From: Betaproteobacteria bacterium
GTDB taxonomy: Bacteria; Pseudomonadota; Gammaproteobacteria; Burkholderiales; UBA3065
NCBI GenBank assembly: GCA_027490755.1
Contig: JAIXXL010000004.1
Span: forward strand, 62,001 to 126,000
Length of the DNA stretch: 64,000 nucleotides
Direction of reading: 5' to 3'
Below the pieces are notes generated by a model, which worked only from the letters and a program-made list of their open reading frames with translations, ran no database searches and was not told the DNA's origin. Below, in pieces: positions 25,095-34,893 of this stretch. Made by a program: the position numbers and the translations under genes. The stretch's first letter is position 1. The number at the start of each line of letters is the position of its first letter.

Positions 25095-25868
25095 ATGACG
25101 ATGACCGCGCTCAAAACCATCGCGGAAACTAGGCACAAGCTCGCGGGGAGTCCCGTTGGGGCGCCCATGGCCTTGCTGCTGGGGGGGCTCCTATCGGCGC
25201 AAGCTGCGGTGGCGGCACCCGCCGCGCCAGCCGCGGCCGCCTGGCAAGACATGACCATCGTCACGACCCTGGCGCGTGAACATGTGTTGCGATTGGTGAA
25301 CGACCCAGCCGCACGCGTTCTGGTCACTGTCACACCGCCCGACGAGCGGCTGCGGCTCCCGACATGTGCCACGCCACTGGCAGAGACGCCAGAAGGACAG
25401 CGGCTGTGGGGCTGGACTCAGGTGAGGGTCCGCTGCCCGGTAGACGGTGGCTGGAGCGTGTCGGTCCGCACCCGAGTCCAGTTCATGGTGCCGGCGGTGG
25501 TCGCGCGGCGGGCAGTGCGGGCCGGGCAGGTGGTGGAGCAGGTCGATGTCCAGCTGGGCGAGGTCGACCTGACCGGCATCCAGCGTCCGGCTCTGCGTGA
25601 AGAGGCCCAGGCCGTCGGGCGGGTGGCCCGAGTCGGGCTCGCCGCCGGACAAGCGATCGGGCCGGAACACCTCAAACTGCCGCTGGTGGTGCGGCGCGGC
25701 GCCAACCTCGAGGTCACGGCCACGGTCGGGCAGGTCTCGGTGACCAGCGCCGGCACCGCGCTGCAAGACGGCACGGTCGGCGAGGTCATCCGCGTGCGGG
25801 TGCCGGGCGGGCGCACCGTGCAGGGCGTGGTGACCGGCGAGGGGCGGGTCACGGTGCAGATGCAGTGA
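25095..25868 (+). CDS. flgA: Flagellar P-ring assembly chaperone FlgA
   Basis: 257 residues, divergent from the flg operon. After an N-terminal signal (LLLGGLLSAQAAVAA) the C-terminal SAF domain shows VVARRAVRAGQVVEQVDVQLGEVDL, a central RVGLAAGQAIGPEHLKLPLVVRRGANLEVTA and a final GEVIRVRVPGGRTVQGVVTGEGRV, the ChapFlgA signature. FlgA works in the periplasm to help FlgI polymerise into the P ring. I took the ATG at 25095 because it gives a normal signal peptide. In many betaproteobacteria flgM and flgN follow flgA; here rpmE follows, so they must be elsewhere. Confidence 0.9.
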   Translation: MTMTALKTIAETRHKLAGSPVGAPMALLLGGLLSAQAAVAAPAAPAAAAWQDMTIVTTLAREHVLRLVNDPAARVLVTVTPPDERLRLPTCATPLAETPEGQRLWGWTQVRVRCPVDGGWSVSVRTRVQFMVPAVVARRAVRAGQVVEQVDVQLGEVDLTGIQRPALREEAQAVGRVARVGLAAGQAIGPEHLKLPLVVRRGANLEVTATVGQVSVTSAGTALQDGTVGEVIRVRVPGGRTVQGVVTGEGRVTVQMQ

Positions 25869-25952
25869 TCGCATCGGGTGCCGGCAGTTGCCAGCGTCGG
25901 CGTATGCCGACATAATGCGCGGTTCTTCCAGAAGCCCTCAGGGAATCGCGTC

Positions 25953-26159
25953 ATGCAAGCCGACATCCATCCCAGCTACAACGAAATCAACGTCACCTGC
26001 AGCTGCGGGAACAAGTTCACCACCCGCTCCACCATGAGCAAGCCGCTGCAGATCGAAGTCTGCTCCAGCTGCCACCCCTTCTTCACCGGCAAGCAGAAGA
26101 TCGTCGACACGGCAGGTCGCGTCGAGCGCTTCCGCCAGCGCTACGGCACCAAGGCCTGA
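25953..26159 (+). CDS. rpmE: 50S ribosomal protein L31, zinc-binding type
   Basis: 68 residues: [20 protein letters not shown], then [18 protein letters not shown]. Cysteines C16, C18, C37 and C40 form the zinc site of the C+ paralogue (RpmE as opposed to YkgM). It belongs to the large ribosomal subunit, bridging to the small one. An AGGGAA ribosome binding site precedes the chosen ATG. A strong terminator follows, so it is monocistronic. C+ L31 is normally replaced by the C- form under zinc starvation; no C- copy is in this window. Confidence 0.96.
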   Translation: MQADIHPSYNEINVTCSCGNKFTTRSTMSKPLQIEVCSSCHPFFTGKQKIVDTAGRVERFRQRYGTKA

Positions 26160-26205
26160 GCGTCTGGTGCCGACGACGGCGCTGGCATCTGCCGGCGGCG
26201 TCGCC

Positions 26206-26234
26206 AAAGGGCAGCCCAAGGGCTGCCCTTTTTG
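26206..26234 (+). terminator. Rho-independent terminator after rpmE
   Basis: AAAGGGCAGCCC and GGGCTGCCCTTT form a perfect 11-12 base-pair stem with a tiny AA loop, followed by a T-rich run. It lies 47 bases after the rpmE stop. Confidence 0.92.
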
Positions 26235-26256
26235 TTTGCCCCCGTAGAATCCGCAC

Positions 26257-27876
26257 ATGCTTGGACACGCACCGCCCAGCCCGATCCCGGGACAGCGCCC
26301 CCACCCTCCGCTCTACTGGCTGCTGCTGTGGGTATGCGCCTGGACGCTCACCGGGCTGGTGGGCCACACCCCATGGCGAGGTGACGAGGCGGTACAGCTG
26401 GCGCTGTCGCTCGACGCGCTTGAGGCGGGCCACTGGCTTGCGCCACAACTCGGCCAGATCGCCTGGCTCGAGACGCCACCGCTCGCGGTGTGGTGGTCTT
26501 CGTTGGCGATCGCCGCGTCCGGCCAGTGGCTTGCCCCGCACGACGCCGCCCGGCTGCCGGGCCTTCTGGCGCTGCTGATCAGCTTCTGGGCCCTGCTGCG
26601 ATGGTCGTTGCCCCGGCTGCAGCGGCGCGAACGCTGGGCCACCGGTCTGGCGCTGTTCAGCGCGATGGCGTTGGTCATACCGGCTCATGGCGCCGCAGCA
26701 GAGCTGTGGACGCTAGCGGGCTTTGCGCTGATCGCCGCGGGCCTGACCCGCCCCGACCGGCGCTGGGCCCGCACCGCGGTGCTTCTGGCCACCGGCCTGG
26801 CACTTGCCTCGCTCGCCGGCGGCGTGCAACTCTGGCTGGCCGCTGCGCTAGCGATCGCAACGGTCAGCCTGATCGCGCCGCAACGCAGCCAGCATCGCGC
26901 CCACATTGCCGGTGTGTTGGCGGGCTCGCTACCATCGCTGCTTTGGGCCGCCGCGCTGCATGGCCACGGGCTCCTCGGGCGATGGGTCGAGGCAGACCCG
27001 CTGCTTTCGGTTGTGGCTGGCCAGGCCCCACCCGGTGGCGGTTTTTTCATCGAGGTCCGCGGGCTCCTGTGGTCGTGGCCGCTATGGCCGCTCGCGCTGG
27101 CCACGCTCTGGCACCGGCGCGCCAACCTTCGCATGGACCCGCGCCTGCTCGGGCCGCTGGCGATCCTGCTCTGCGCACTGCTGGTGTGGTGGATCACGCC
27201 GGGCGGGCGCGATACCCGGGCACTGGCTCTGCTGGGCCCGCTTGCGCTGCTCGCCGGGCCCGGCCTGCTGCGGCTCGAGCGCGGGCAGGCCCAGGCTCTG
27301 CACGCCTTCGGCATCGTGCTGTTCTTCAGCCTGCTGGGCCTGCTGTGGCTGTTCTGGGCCGGCGCACACCTGGGCGCCCCGGAACCCTTCGCCGGCCGCG
27401 TCGCACGGCTGTTGCGTGGTTATGATGGGCAGTGGGCGGCCTGGCAGGTGGTGGCAGGTGCTGTGGCCAGCGCGGGCGCAGCGATGCTGGTCGCCGGCCT
27501 GCGCCGCTCGCCGCTACGGCCACTGCTGGCGTGGTGCGTCGGCGCCAGCGTCACCTGGCTGCTGGTGATCCTGATCGGCAGCCACTGGCTGGAGACGCGC
27601 TACAGCTACCGTACCATGGCGCAATCCATCGGCAGCCACTGGCCGGCCTCTGGCTGCGTCGCCGCCGCGCCAGCCCTGCGGCCGGCGGTGGCCGCCTCGA
27701 TCCGGGCGTATGCCGGGCGCGAAACCCTGCGCGGCCCGGCGAGCACGCGGTGCGAGTGGGTGCTGGCCACCGTCACACGAACCGGCAGCGGGATCCCGAT
27801 CGATGCCGAAGTGGCGTGGCGGGGACGCCGCGGTGGCGACCGCCACGAGTCGCATGTGTTGTACCGCCGCCGCTGA
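26257..27876 (+). CDS. ArnT/PMT-like membrane glycosyltransferase (GT39/GT83 type)
   Basis: 539 residues with about twelve hydrophobic segments. The first periplasmic loop contains TPWRGDEAVQLALSLDALEAGHWLAPQLGQIAWLETPPLAVWW, the pattern RxDE...GDWL.P...LEKPPL of lipid-dependent glycosyltransferases of the ArnT/PMT_2 superfamily (the Asp-Glu pair is catalytic). These use polyprenyl-phosphate sugars to modify lipid A or proteins in the periplasm. A soluble C-terminal tail (RTGSGIPIDAEVAWRGRRGG) may be the small periplasmic domain. Nothing nearby tells the substrate. The start is the ATG 22 bases after the rpmE terminator. Confidence 0.75.
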   Translation: MLGHAPPSPIPGQRPHPPLYWLLLWVCAWTLTGLVGHTPWRGDEAVQLALSLDALEAGHWLAPQLGQIAWLETPPLAVWWSSLAIAASGQWLAPHDAARLPGLLALLISFWALLRWSLPRLQRRERWATGLALFSAMALVIPAHGAAAELWTLAGFALIAAGLTRPDRRWARTAVLLATGLALASLAGGVQLWLAAALAIATVSLIAPQRSQHRAHIAGVLAGSLPSLLWAAALHGHGLLGRWVEADPLLSVVAGQAPPGGGFFIEVRGLLWSWPLWPLALATLWHRRANLRMDPRLLGPLAILLCALLVWWITPGGRDTRALALLGPLALLAGPGLLRLERGQAQALHAFGIVLFFSLLGLLWLFWAGAHLGAPEPFAGRVARLLRGYDGQWAAWQVVAGAVASAGAAMLVAGLRRSPLRPLLAWCVGASVTWLLVILIGSHWLETRYSYRTMAQSIGSHWPASGCVAAAPALRPAVAASIRAYAGRETLRGPASTRCEWVLATVTRTGSGIPIDAEVAWRGRRGGDRHESHVLYRRR

Positions 27877-27957
27877 GCGGCACCGGCGGATTATGCAAAA
27901 TCTTCTGACCGGTCTAGAATCCGTGGAGCAGCACCAATCCATCTGAGGAGAGATTCA

Positions 27958-28290
27958 ATGAAGGTTCTGTCGTTCGTCGGCGCCGTCGCTCTGGCCGCGT
28001 CGTTCAGCAGCGCGGCTCTGGCCAGCCCGGAACTCGCCACCAAGAGCGGATGCCTTGCCTGCCACGCCGTGGACAAGAAGGTGATCGGCCCCGCTTACAA
28101 GGACGTTGCCAAGAAGTACGCGGGCGACGCAGGCGCCGAAGCCAAGCTCATCAAGACCGTGAAGAACGGCAGCAACCCTGCCGAACTGCACTGGAAGGAA
28201 GTGACCGGCGGCATGCCGATGCCGGCTAACGCACACGTTGCCGACGCCGACATCAAGACCTTGGTCAAGTGGGTCCTGTCGCAGAAGTAA
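27958..28290 (+). CDS. Small monohaem cytochrome c (c551/c8 type)
   Basis: 110 residues with a signal peptide cleaved near ALA-SPELA, then C32-L-A-C35-H36 haem-binding motif in KSGCLACHAVDKKVIGPAY. The methionine axial ligand is probably M88 in GGMPMPAN. The mature protein of about 87 residues belongs to the cytochrome c551/c8 family, periplasmic electron donors to, for example, nitrite reductase cd1 or oxidases. A strong AGGAGA site precedes the ATG. Monocistronic, with its terminator reaching into the next gene. No reductase or oxidase gene is nearby to show the partner. Confidence 0.9.
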   Translation: MKVLSFVGAVALAASFSSAALASPELATKSGCLACHAVDKKVIGPAYKDVAKKYAGDAGAEAKLIKTVKNGSNPAELHWKEVTGGMPMPANAHVADADIKTLVKWVLSQK

Positions 28291-28303
28291 GCGGCTCGCC
28301 TTG

Positions 28304-30394
28304 ATGTTGTTCCGAAGAGCCAGTCAAGTGCTGGCTCTTTTGTTGTCTGCGCTGCTATTCGTCATGGCAGGGCCGGTGGCGGCCGAACGGGTGGTCAAGA
28401 TCGGCTCGGTGGCGCCGCTCACCGGGCCGCAGGCGCACCTGGGCCGCGACAACGACAACGGCGTGCGCCTTGCTGTCGAGCAGGCCAACGCGCACGGCAT
28501 CACGTTGGGCGGGGAAAAGGTCCGCATTGAGGTCGTCAGCGAGGACGACCAGGCGGACCCCAAGACCGCGACCATCGTCGCGCAGAAATTGGTCGATGCC
28601 GGCGTGGTGGCGGTGGTCGGTCACCTCAACTCCGGCACCACCATCCCCGCCAGCAAGCGCTACCGCGAGGCTGGCATCGCGCAGATCTCGCCCTCGGCCA
28701 CGGCCATCGCTTACACCGCGCAGGGCTACGGCAACGCCTTCCGCGTCATGGCAAACGACAGCCAGCAGGGCGGCGCGCTCGGGCGCTTCGCCGTGGAGAT
28801 GCTGCACGCGCAACGCATCGCCATCGTCGACGACCGCAGCGCATACGGGCAGGGCCTCGCCGACGAGTTCGAGAAGGCCGCGCGTATGGCAGGCGGGAAC
28901 ATCGTCGGGCGTGAGTACACCACCGACCGCGCCACCGACTTCACCGCCATCCTCACCTCGCTCAAGGGCCGCGGGCCAGACGTCATCTTCTTTGGTGGCA
29001 TGGACGCGCAGGGCGCGCCGATGGCGCGGCAGATGCGCGCGCTGGGCCTGCAGGCGGTGCTGATTAGCGGAGACGGTCTGCAGTCGGCGGAGTTTCTCAA
29101 GCTGGCCGGGCGCGCCGCCGAGGGCGTGGTGGCCTCGACCCCGGGCCTGCCGCCGGCGCAGATGCCGGGCGGCGAGGCCTTCCGGCGCGACTTTGTGGCC
29201 AAGTACGGGATCATCCAGAACTACGCGCCCTACGCCTTCGATGCCGCTTCGACCTTGATCGCCGCCATGCAGCAGGCGGACTCGGCCGAACCGGCGAAGA
29301 TCGTCGCGGCGCTGCACACACTGCAGCGCGACGGCGTGACTGGCCCGCTGGCCTTCGACGAGAAAGGCGACATCCGCGGCGGTGCGGTGACGCTGTACAG
29401 GGTGAGCGGAGGCAAGTGGCAGGTGGTCGAATCGGCACCGGCCCTGCCGGCCGCCGAGCCGCCGCCCGGCCCCGGCGCGGTGTTCCTGCAGCAGCTGGTC
29501 AACGGCCTCACGGTGGGCGCCATCTACGCGCTGGTCGCGCTGGGCTACACCATGGTCTACGGCATCCTCGGGCTGATCAACTTCGCCCACGGCGAGGTGG
29601 TGATGATCGGCGCCATGATCGCCGTCTCGGTAGTGGCCGCGCTCGGCGGCGCGCTGCCAGGTGCGTGGGCGCTGGCCGCCGGCATCGGTGTCGCGGCGCT
29701 GGTGTGCATGGCGCTGGCGGCGACCATCGAGCGGCTCGCCTACCGGCCGCTGCGCAACGCGCCCAAGCTGGCGCCGCTGATCACCGCCATCGGTGTCTCC
29801 ATCGTGCTGCAGAACGTCGCCATGCTGGTCTGGGGCAGGCAGTACCGCACCATGCCGGAGACGCTCGACAACGCCCCCTTCATGATCGCTGGCGCGGCGG
29901 TCAGCCCCCTGCAACTGCTCATCCTGGCTGGCGCGGCCAGCGTGCTGGCGGCGCTGTGGTGGCTGGTGCACCGCACCCGTCTGGGCCGCTCGATGCGTGC
30001 CACGGCGCAGAATCGCGACGCCGCGCAGCTGATGGGGGTGGATACCGACGGCGTCATCCGCGCCACCTTCGTGATCGGCGCGGCGCTGGGCGCTTTCGCT
30101 GGCGTGATGGTAAGTGCCTACTACGGTCTGGCGCATTACTACATGGGCTTCATGCTCGGGCTCAAGGCTTTCTCTGCGGCGGTGCTGGGCGGCATCGGCA
30201 ACCTCGGCGGGGCGGTGCTGGGCGGGCTGCTGCTGGGTGTCATCGAGAGCTTTGGCGCGGGTTATATCGGCTGGCTCACTGGTGGCTTTCTGGGTAGCCA
30301 CTACCAGGACGTGTTCGCCTTCGTCGTCCTTATCATCGTACTGGTGCTGCGACCCTCGGGTCTGCTGGGCGGCAAGGGGGCGGATCGTGCGTGA
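28304..30394 (+). CDS. Fused ABC-type branched-chain amino acid transporter: periplasmic binding domain + LivH permease
   Basis: A single 696-residue frame joining two normally separate proteins. Residues 1-28 form a signal sequence (VLALLLSALLFVMAGPVAA). Residues 29 to about 380 are a type I periplasmic binding protein (VVKIGSVAPLTGPQAHLGRDNDNGVRLAVEQAN, VVGHLNSGTTIPAS, QISPSATA, NYAPYAFDAASTLIAAM), LivK-like. A proline-rich linker (about 381-393) leads to a complete LivH permease (394-696: FLQQLVNGLTVGAIYALVALGYTMVYGILG, NFAHGEVVMIGAM, YRPLRNAPKLAPLITAIG, KAFSAAVLGGIGNLGGAVLGG). No stop or frame change separates them. One receptor would thus be tethered to each permease. The operon livM-livG-livF follows. 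Substrate: a branched-chain amino acid or small carboxylate or amide; not determinable. Confidence 0.88.
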   Translation: MLFRRASQVLALLLSALLFVMAGPVAAERVVKIGSVAPLTGPQAHLGRDNDNGVRLAVEQANAHGITLGGEKVRIEVVSEDDQADPKTATIVAQKLVDAGVVAVVGHLNSGTTIPASKRYREAGIAQISPSATAIAYTAQGYGNAFRVMANDSQQGGALGRFAVEMLHAQRIAIVDDRSAYGQGLADEFEKAARMAGGNIVGREYTTDRATDFTAILTSLKGRGPDVIFFGGMDAQGAPMARQMRALGLQAVLISGDGLQSAEFLKLAGRAAEGVVASTPGLPPAQMPGGEAFRRDFVAKYGIIQNYAPYAFDAASTLIAAMQQADSAEPAKIVAALHTLQRDGVTGPLAFDEKGDIRGGAVTLYRVSGGKWQVVESAPALPAAEPPPGPGAVFLQQLVNGLTVGAIYALVALGYTMVYGILGLINFAHGEVVMIGAMIAVSVVAALGGALPGAWALAAGIGVAALVCMALAATIERLAYRPLRNAPKLAPLITAIGVSIVLQNVAMLVWGRQYRTMPETLDNAPFMIAGAAVSPLQLLILAGAASVLAALWWLVHRTRLGRSMRATAQNRDAAQLMGVDTDGVIRATFVIGAALGAFAGVMVSAYYGLAHYYMGFMLGLKAFSAAVLGGIGNLGGAVLGGLLLGVIESFGAGYIGWLTGGFLGSHYQDVFAFVVLIIVLVLRPSGLLGGKGADRA
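28315..28345 (+). terminator. Terminator of the cytochrome c gene, inside the start of the next gene
   Basis: AAGAGCCAG and CTGGCTCTT form a nine-base-pair stem with a seven-base loop, followed by TTTTGTTG. It begins 25 bases after the cytochrome stop and lies within codons 4-14 of the binding-protein/LivH fusion, so its position is unusual and could attenuate the transporter operon. Confidence 0.7.
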
Positions 30395-30463
30395 CGCGCA
30401 GCGCAGCCACCTGCAGACGCTGTCGCTTCTCGCGCAGAGGCACTACCAAGCAAAGGGAAGTCG

Positions 30464-31489
30464 ATGAACGCCCGGCGACTCTTTCTGCTCCTGCTGTCGG
30501 CGCTGGCGCTTGCCGCCATCCCCTGGATCGCCGACGGGCTGCTCGGCATCACCTGGGTGCGCATCCTCAGCTTCGCGGCGCTGTACGTCCTGCTGGCGCT
30601 GGGCCTCAACATCACGGTCGGTTATGCCGGCCTGCTGGACCTCGGCTACATCGCGTTCTTCGCCGTAGGCGCCTACACCTACGCGCTGCTGAGCAGCCCG
30701 CAATTTGGCCTGCACTGGCCGCTGTGGGCGGCGCTGCCGCTGGCGGCGGGTGCGGCCGGGTTGTTCGGATTGTTGCTGGGCACGCCACTGCTGCGGCTGC
30801 GCGGCGACTACCTGGCCATCGTCACGCTGGGCTTTGGCGAGATCACGCGCATCTTCATCAACAACCTCAACTCGCCGGTGAACATCACCAACGGCCCGCA
30901 GGGTGTGAACCAGATCGACCCGCTGCGCATCGGCGGCATCGACTTCTCGCAGGCGCTGCATGTTGGCGGCCTGGAGGTGCCGGCAGCCTACATGCCCTGC
31001 CTGCTGTTCATCGCGCTGGCGGCTGCGGTGGCCTGGGCCAGCACGCGACTGGAGGCCTCGCGAATCGGCCGCGCCTGGCAGGCCATCCGCGAGGACCCGC
31101 TGGCGGCAGCCGCCTGCGGCATCGACCTGCGGCGATACAAGCTGCTGGCGTTTGCGTTGGGCGCCAGCGCCGGAGGGCTGGCGGGCGGACTGTTCGCCGG
31201 CTTCCAGGGCTTCATCAGCCCGGAAAGTTTCTCGCTCACCGAGTCGATCATGATCCTGTGCATGATCGTGCTCGGAGGCATGGGCCACGTGCCTGGCGTC
31301 ATCGTCGGCGCACTCATCCTCGCCACCCTGCCCGAGGCCCTGCGCGCGCTGGGGCCGCTGCAGCAGACATTGCTCGGGCATGTGTGGGTAGACCCGGCCG
31401 ACCTGCGCATGCTGGTGTTCGGGTTGGCGCTGGTGGCGATGATGCTGATCCGGCCGGCAGGGCTGTGGCCCAAGGGGGCCGGACGATGA
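30464..31489 (+). CDS. livM: Branched-chain amino acid ABC transporter permease LivM
   Basis: 341 residues with eight to ten membrane segments. Landmarks: ALYVLLALGLNITVGYAGLLDLGYIAFFAVGAYTYALL, LLRLRGDYLAIVTLGFGEI, NITNGPQGVNQI, and the late RRYKLLAFALGASAGGLAGGLFAGFQGFISPESFSLTESI with VLGGMGHVPGVIVGA. All are typical of LivM, the second permease subunit partnering LivH. The gene follows the fusion gene after 69 bases and overlaps livG (ATGA). Confidence 0.93.
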   Translation: MNARRLFLLLLSALALAAIPWIADGLLGITWVRILSFAALYVLLALGLNITVGYAGLLDLGYIAFFAVGAYTYALLSSPQFGLHWPLWAALPLAAGAAGLFGLLLGTPLLRLRGDYLAIVTLGFGEITRIFINNLNSPVNITNGPQGVNQIDPLRIGGIDFSQALHVGGLEVPAAYMPCLLFIALAAAVAWASTRLEASRIGRAWQAIREDPLAAAACGIDLRRYKLLAFALGASAGGLAGGLFAGFQGFISPESFSLTESIMILCMIVLGGMGHVPGVIVGALILATLPEALRALGPLQQTLLGHVWVDPADLRMLVFGLALVAMMLIRPAGLWPKGAGR

Positions 31490-32318
31490 GGCCCCTCCTC
31501 TCCGCCACCGGACTGGGCAAACGCTTCGGCGGCCTGCAGGCGCTCGACGACGTCGGGCTGGAGGTGTCCGCCGGCCACATCCACGGCCTGATCGGCCCCA
31601 ACGGCGCGGGCAAGACCACGCTCTTCAACGTACTCACTGGTCTGTACCAGGCGGACAGCGGCACCGTGCAGCTGGATGGTGCGGTGATCGGCGGGCTGGA
31701 GCCGCACCGTGTCGTCGCTGCGGGACTGTCGCGTACCTTCCAGAACATCCGCCTGTTCGCCGGCACCAGCGTGCTCGACAACGTGCTGGTCGGCGCGCAC
31801 CTGCGCGGCAAGGAGGGGCTGCTGGGGGCGCTGTTCCCCTCCCCGGCCCTGCGCCGGGAGCAGGCCCGACTGCGCGACCACGCGCTCGCCCTGCTCGACT
31901 ACGTCGGCGTCGGGCGCCACGCGTCGCGACTGGCGGGCGAGCTCTCCTACGGCGACCAGCGACGTGTCGAAATCGCGCGTGCGCTGGCGGCAGAGCCAAA
32001 GTTGCTTGCATTGGATGAGCCCGCCGCCGGCATGAACCCGGCCGAGACCGACACCCTGCGCGAGCTGCTCGAGCGCATCCGCGGTGACGGCACCACGCTG
32101 CTGCTGATCGAGCACGACGTGAAGCTGGTGATGGGCCTCTGCGACCGCGTCACGGTGCTCGACTTTGGCCGCCGCATCGCCGATGGCGTACCGGAGGTGG
32201 TGCGTAACGACCCGCGGGTGGTCGAGGCATATCTGGGCAGTCCGGCCAGCAACGGGGCCGGGGCCGGCCCGGCCGAGGCCCAGCGCGGATCATCCCCGAC
32301 AAGCCCTGGTGTCGCGAC

Positions 32319-32322
<4 letters not shown>
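31486..32322 (+). CDS. livG: Branched-chain amino acid ABC transporter ATPase LivG
   Basis: 278 residues. Walker A GPNGAGKTTLF, signature LSYGDQRRVEIARAL (a slight variant of LSGGQ), Walker B LLALDEPAAGMNP and the H-loop IEHDVKLVMGLCD. The specific AGLSRTFQNIRLF and GKEGLL segment mark LivG. Start ATG overlaps the livM stop. The C-terminal 20 residues are an unusual Ala/Gly/Ser-rich tail. Confidence 0.95.
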
Positions 32323-33038
<716 letters not shown>

Positions 33039-33080
33039 CGCGAGGAAACAGTCGCCTTACCCGGACATCGCAGGCATGAA

Positions 33081-33104
33081 AAGGGCCACCTTCGGGTGGC
33101 CCTT
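33081..33104. terminator. Bidirectional terminator between livF and the MFS gene
   Basis: AAGGGCCACC-TTCG-GGTGGCCCTT, a ten-base-pair stem with a stable TTCG tetraloop. The minus strand continues with TTTTC, so it terminates the MFS transcript well; on the plus strand the T-run is minimal. Confidence 0.85.
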
Positions 33105-33126
33105 GCGCACGCGAACCGGACCAGCG

Positions 33127-34797
33127 TTACCCGCCGCCGAACAGCTTGAGCGCCTTCTGCACCGTCTGCCAGACGCCCCAGGCCAACGGAATGCCCACCG
33201 CGGCCCACGCCACCAGCGCGAACCCGCTCAGGCCACCGGCGCTGCCGGTCACACTCACGCCGGCGTCCTTCACCGACTTCTCGTGCGCCAGACGCTTCTC
33301 CTCGGCCAGTTCAGCGTCCGACATGAACCACTTGTCGGCCACCGGACGCACCAGCAGGTTGGCGATGAAACCCACCACCAGCATCCCGGCCAGCACCAGG
33401 AAGATCGGCCCGTAGATCTGGTCAAAGGGCACGCCGGCCTCCTTGCGCACGTCGTGCATGTAGTTCACCACAACCGGGCCGAGGATGCCCGCTGTGGACC
33501 ACGCGGTAAGCAGACGACCGTGGATGGCGCCCACGAACTGCGTGCCGAACATGTCCGCCAGATACGCCGGAATGGTCGCAAAGCCGCCGCCGTACATCGA
33601 GGCGATGACGCAGAACGCGCCCACCAGCATCGCCAGCGACTTCCAGTCCGCGCCGAACGATGCCGCCACGTACAGCGCCGCACCCAGCACAAAGAAGATG
33701 AAGTAGGTCTGCTTGCGGCCGAGCTTGTCCGACGACGACGCCCAGGCGATGCGGCCGAAGATGTTGAACAAGGAGATAAGCCCGACAAAGCCCGCCCCCA
33801 CTGCGGCGGCAAGGTCGGTCAGCGCCTGGTCAGCCTTGATCTCGGCAAAGCCCATGTCCGGCTTGCCGATCAGCGAGCCGCCAAAGGTCTCCTGCAGCAT
33901 GGGTGCTGCCGCGCCGATGATGCCGATGCCGGCCGACACGTTCATGCACAGGATCACCCAGAGCATCCAGAACTGCGGCGTCTTGTGCGCGTTCTTCAGG
34001 TGCACGTGGCGGGTGGCGATCATGGTGTTGGCCGCGGCGTTGGCCGGTGGCGTCCAGCCCTCGGGCTTCCAGCCAGTCGGCGGCACGCGGTAGCCAAAGG
34101 CGCCGCACAGCATGAACACCAGGTAGCCCAAGGCCAGCACGGTGAAGGTCTGCCAGACGCCCGGATCGGTGGGGGTGGCGAAGTTCTTCATCAACAATGT
34201 GGCCAGCGGCGAGCCGATCATGGCCCCGCCACCAAAGCCCATGATGGCCATGCCGGTGGCCATGCCGCGCCGGTCGGGGAACCACTTGATCAAAGTCGAG
34301 ACGGGCGAGATGTAGCCGAGGCCCAGGCCGATGCCGCCGATCACGCCAGACCCCAGCCACATGAGCCATAACTGGTGGATGTGCACGCCGTAGGCGGAGA
34401 TGAGCATGCCGCCGCACCAGCAGATGGCCGAGACCAGACCGGCCTTGCGCGGGCCGGCACGTTCCAGCCAACCACCCCACACCGCGGCGGAGATGCCCAG
34501 CAGCACGAAGAACAGGGTGTACATCCAGCCGAGGTCGAACTGTGACCAGTTGCAGTCGGTGGCGGTGAGCGCGCGCAGGGTGCCGTCGAGCTTGTCGCCA
34601 AAGGTTGTGGCACCGGCCGCACACTCGGCGAGCGGTTGGCCGTCTTCACCCACAATCGCCTTGCCCAGCGGCTTCCAGAACACCGAGAAGCCGTATGCCA
34701 TGCCGATACAAAGGTGGATGGCGAGCGCGGCGGGCGGGACCAGCCAGCGGTTGAAACCGGGACCGGCGATGGTCCGTTCCTTGTCGAGAAAACTCAC
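33127..34797 (-). CDS. OFA-family MFS transporter (oxalate/formate antiporter-like)
   Basis: 556 residues, twelve membrane segments. After FNRWLVPPAALAIHLCIGMAYGFSVFWKPLG the family-specific elements are GWMYTLFFVLLGISAAVWGGWLERAGPRKAGLVSA, GLGLGYISPVSTLIKWFPDRRGMATGMAIMGFGGGAMIGSP and FIFFVLGAALYVAA. The OFA family (oxalate:formate antiporters and relatives for carboxylates) is usually about 430 residues; here a soluble insertion of about 45 residues lies between the first two helices (IVGEDGQPLAECAAG..., with two cysteines) and the C-terminus is extended by a further helix. These features occur in a subset of OFA proteins of betaproteobacteria. Single gene; the substrate is unknown. Confidence 0.85.
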   Translation of the reverse strand: MSFLDKERTIAGPGFNRWLVPPAALAIHLCIGMAYGFSVFWKPLGKAIVGEDGQPLAECAAGATTFGDKLDGTLRALTATDCNWSQFDLGWMYTLFFVLLGISAAVWGGWLERAGPRKAGLVSAICWCGGMLISAYGVHIHQLWLMWLGSGVIGGIGLGLGYISPVSTLIKWFPDRRGMATGMAIMGFGGGAMIGSPLATLLMKNFATPTDPGVWQTFTVLALGYLVFMLCGAFGYRVPPTGWKPEGWTPPANAAANTMIATRHVHLKNAHKTPQFWMLWVILCMNVSAGIGIIGAAAPMLQETFGGSLIGKPDMGFAEIKADQALTDLAAAVGAGFVGLISLFNIFGRIAWASSSDKLGRKQTYFIFFVLGAALYVAASFGADWKSLAMLVGAFCVIASMYGGGFATIPAYLADMFGTQFVGAIHGRLLTAWSTAGILGPVVVNYMHDVRKEAGVPFDQIYGPIFLVLAGMLVVGFIANLLVRPVADKWFMSDAELAEEKRLAHEKSVKDAGVSVTGSAGGLSGFALVAWAAVGIPLAWGVWQTVQKALKLFGGG

Positions 34798-34893
34798 GCG
34801 ATCTCCTCCGTCCGTTTTTTTGGTCTTTTGTGTTGTGCAGGCACCCTACGACAGGGCCGAGTTTAGTCTCAAAAAGTCCCTGCCACCGGCGGT

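Noticed and set aside
28290..28303. Frameshift as the cause of the LivK-LivH fusion
   Set aside because: The frame is continuous and in good family agreement on both sides of the linker, so a single real gene is the simplest reading.
28355..30301. A 648-codon open frame opposite the binding-protein/LivH fusion
   Set aside because: Low-complexity, Arg/His/Gln-rich text typical of antisense frames; the plus-strand protein is unambiguous.
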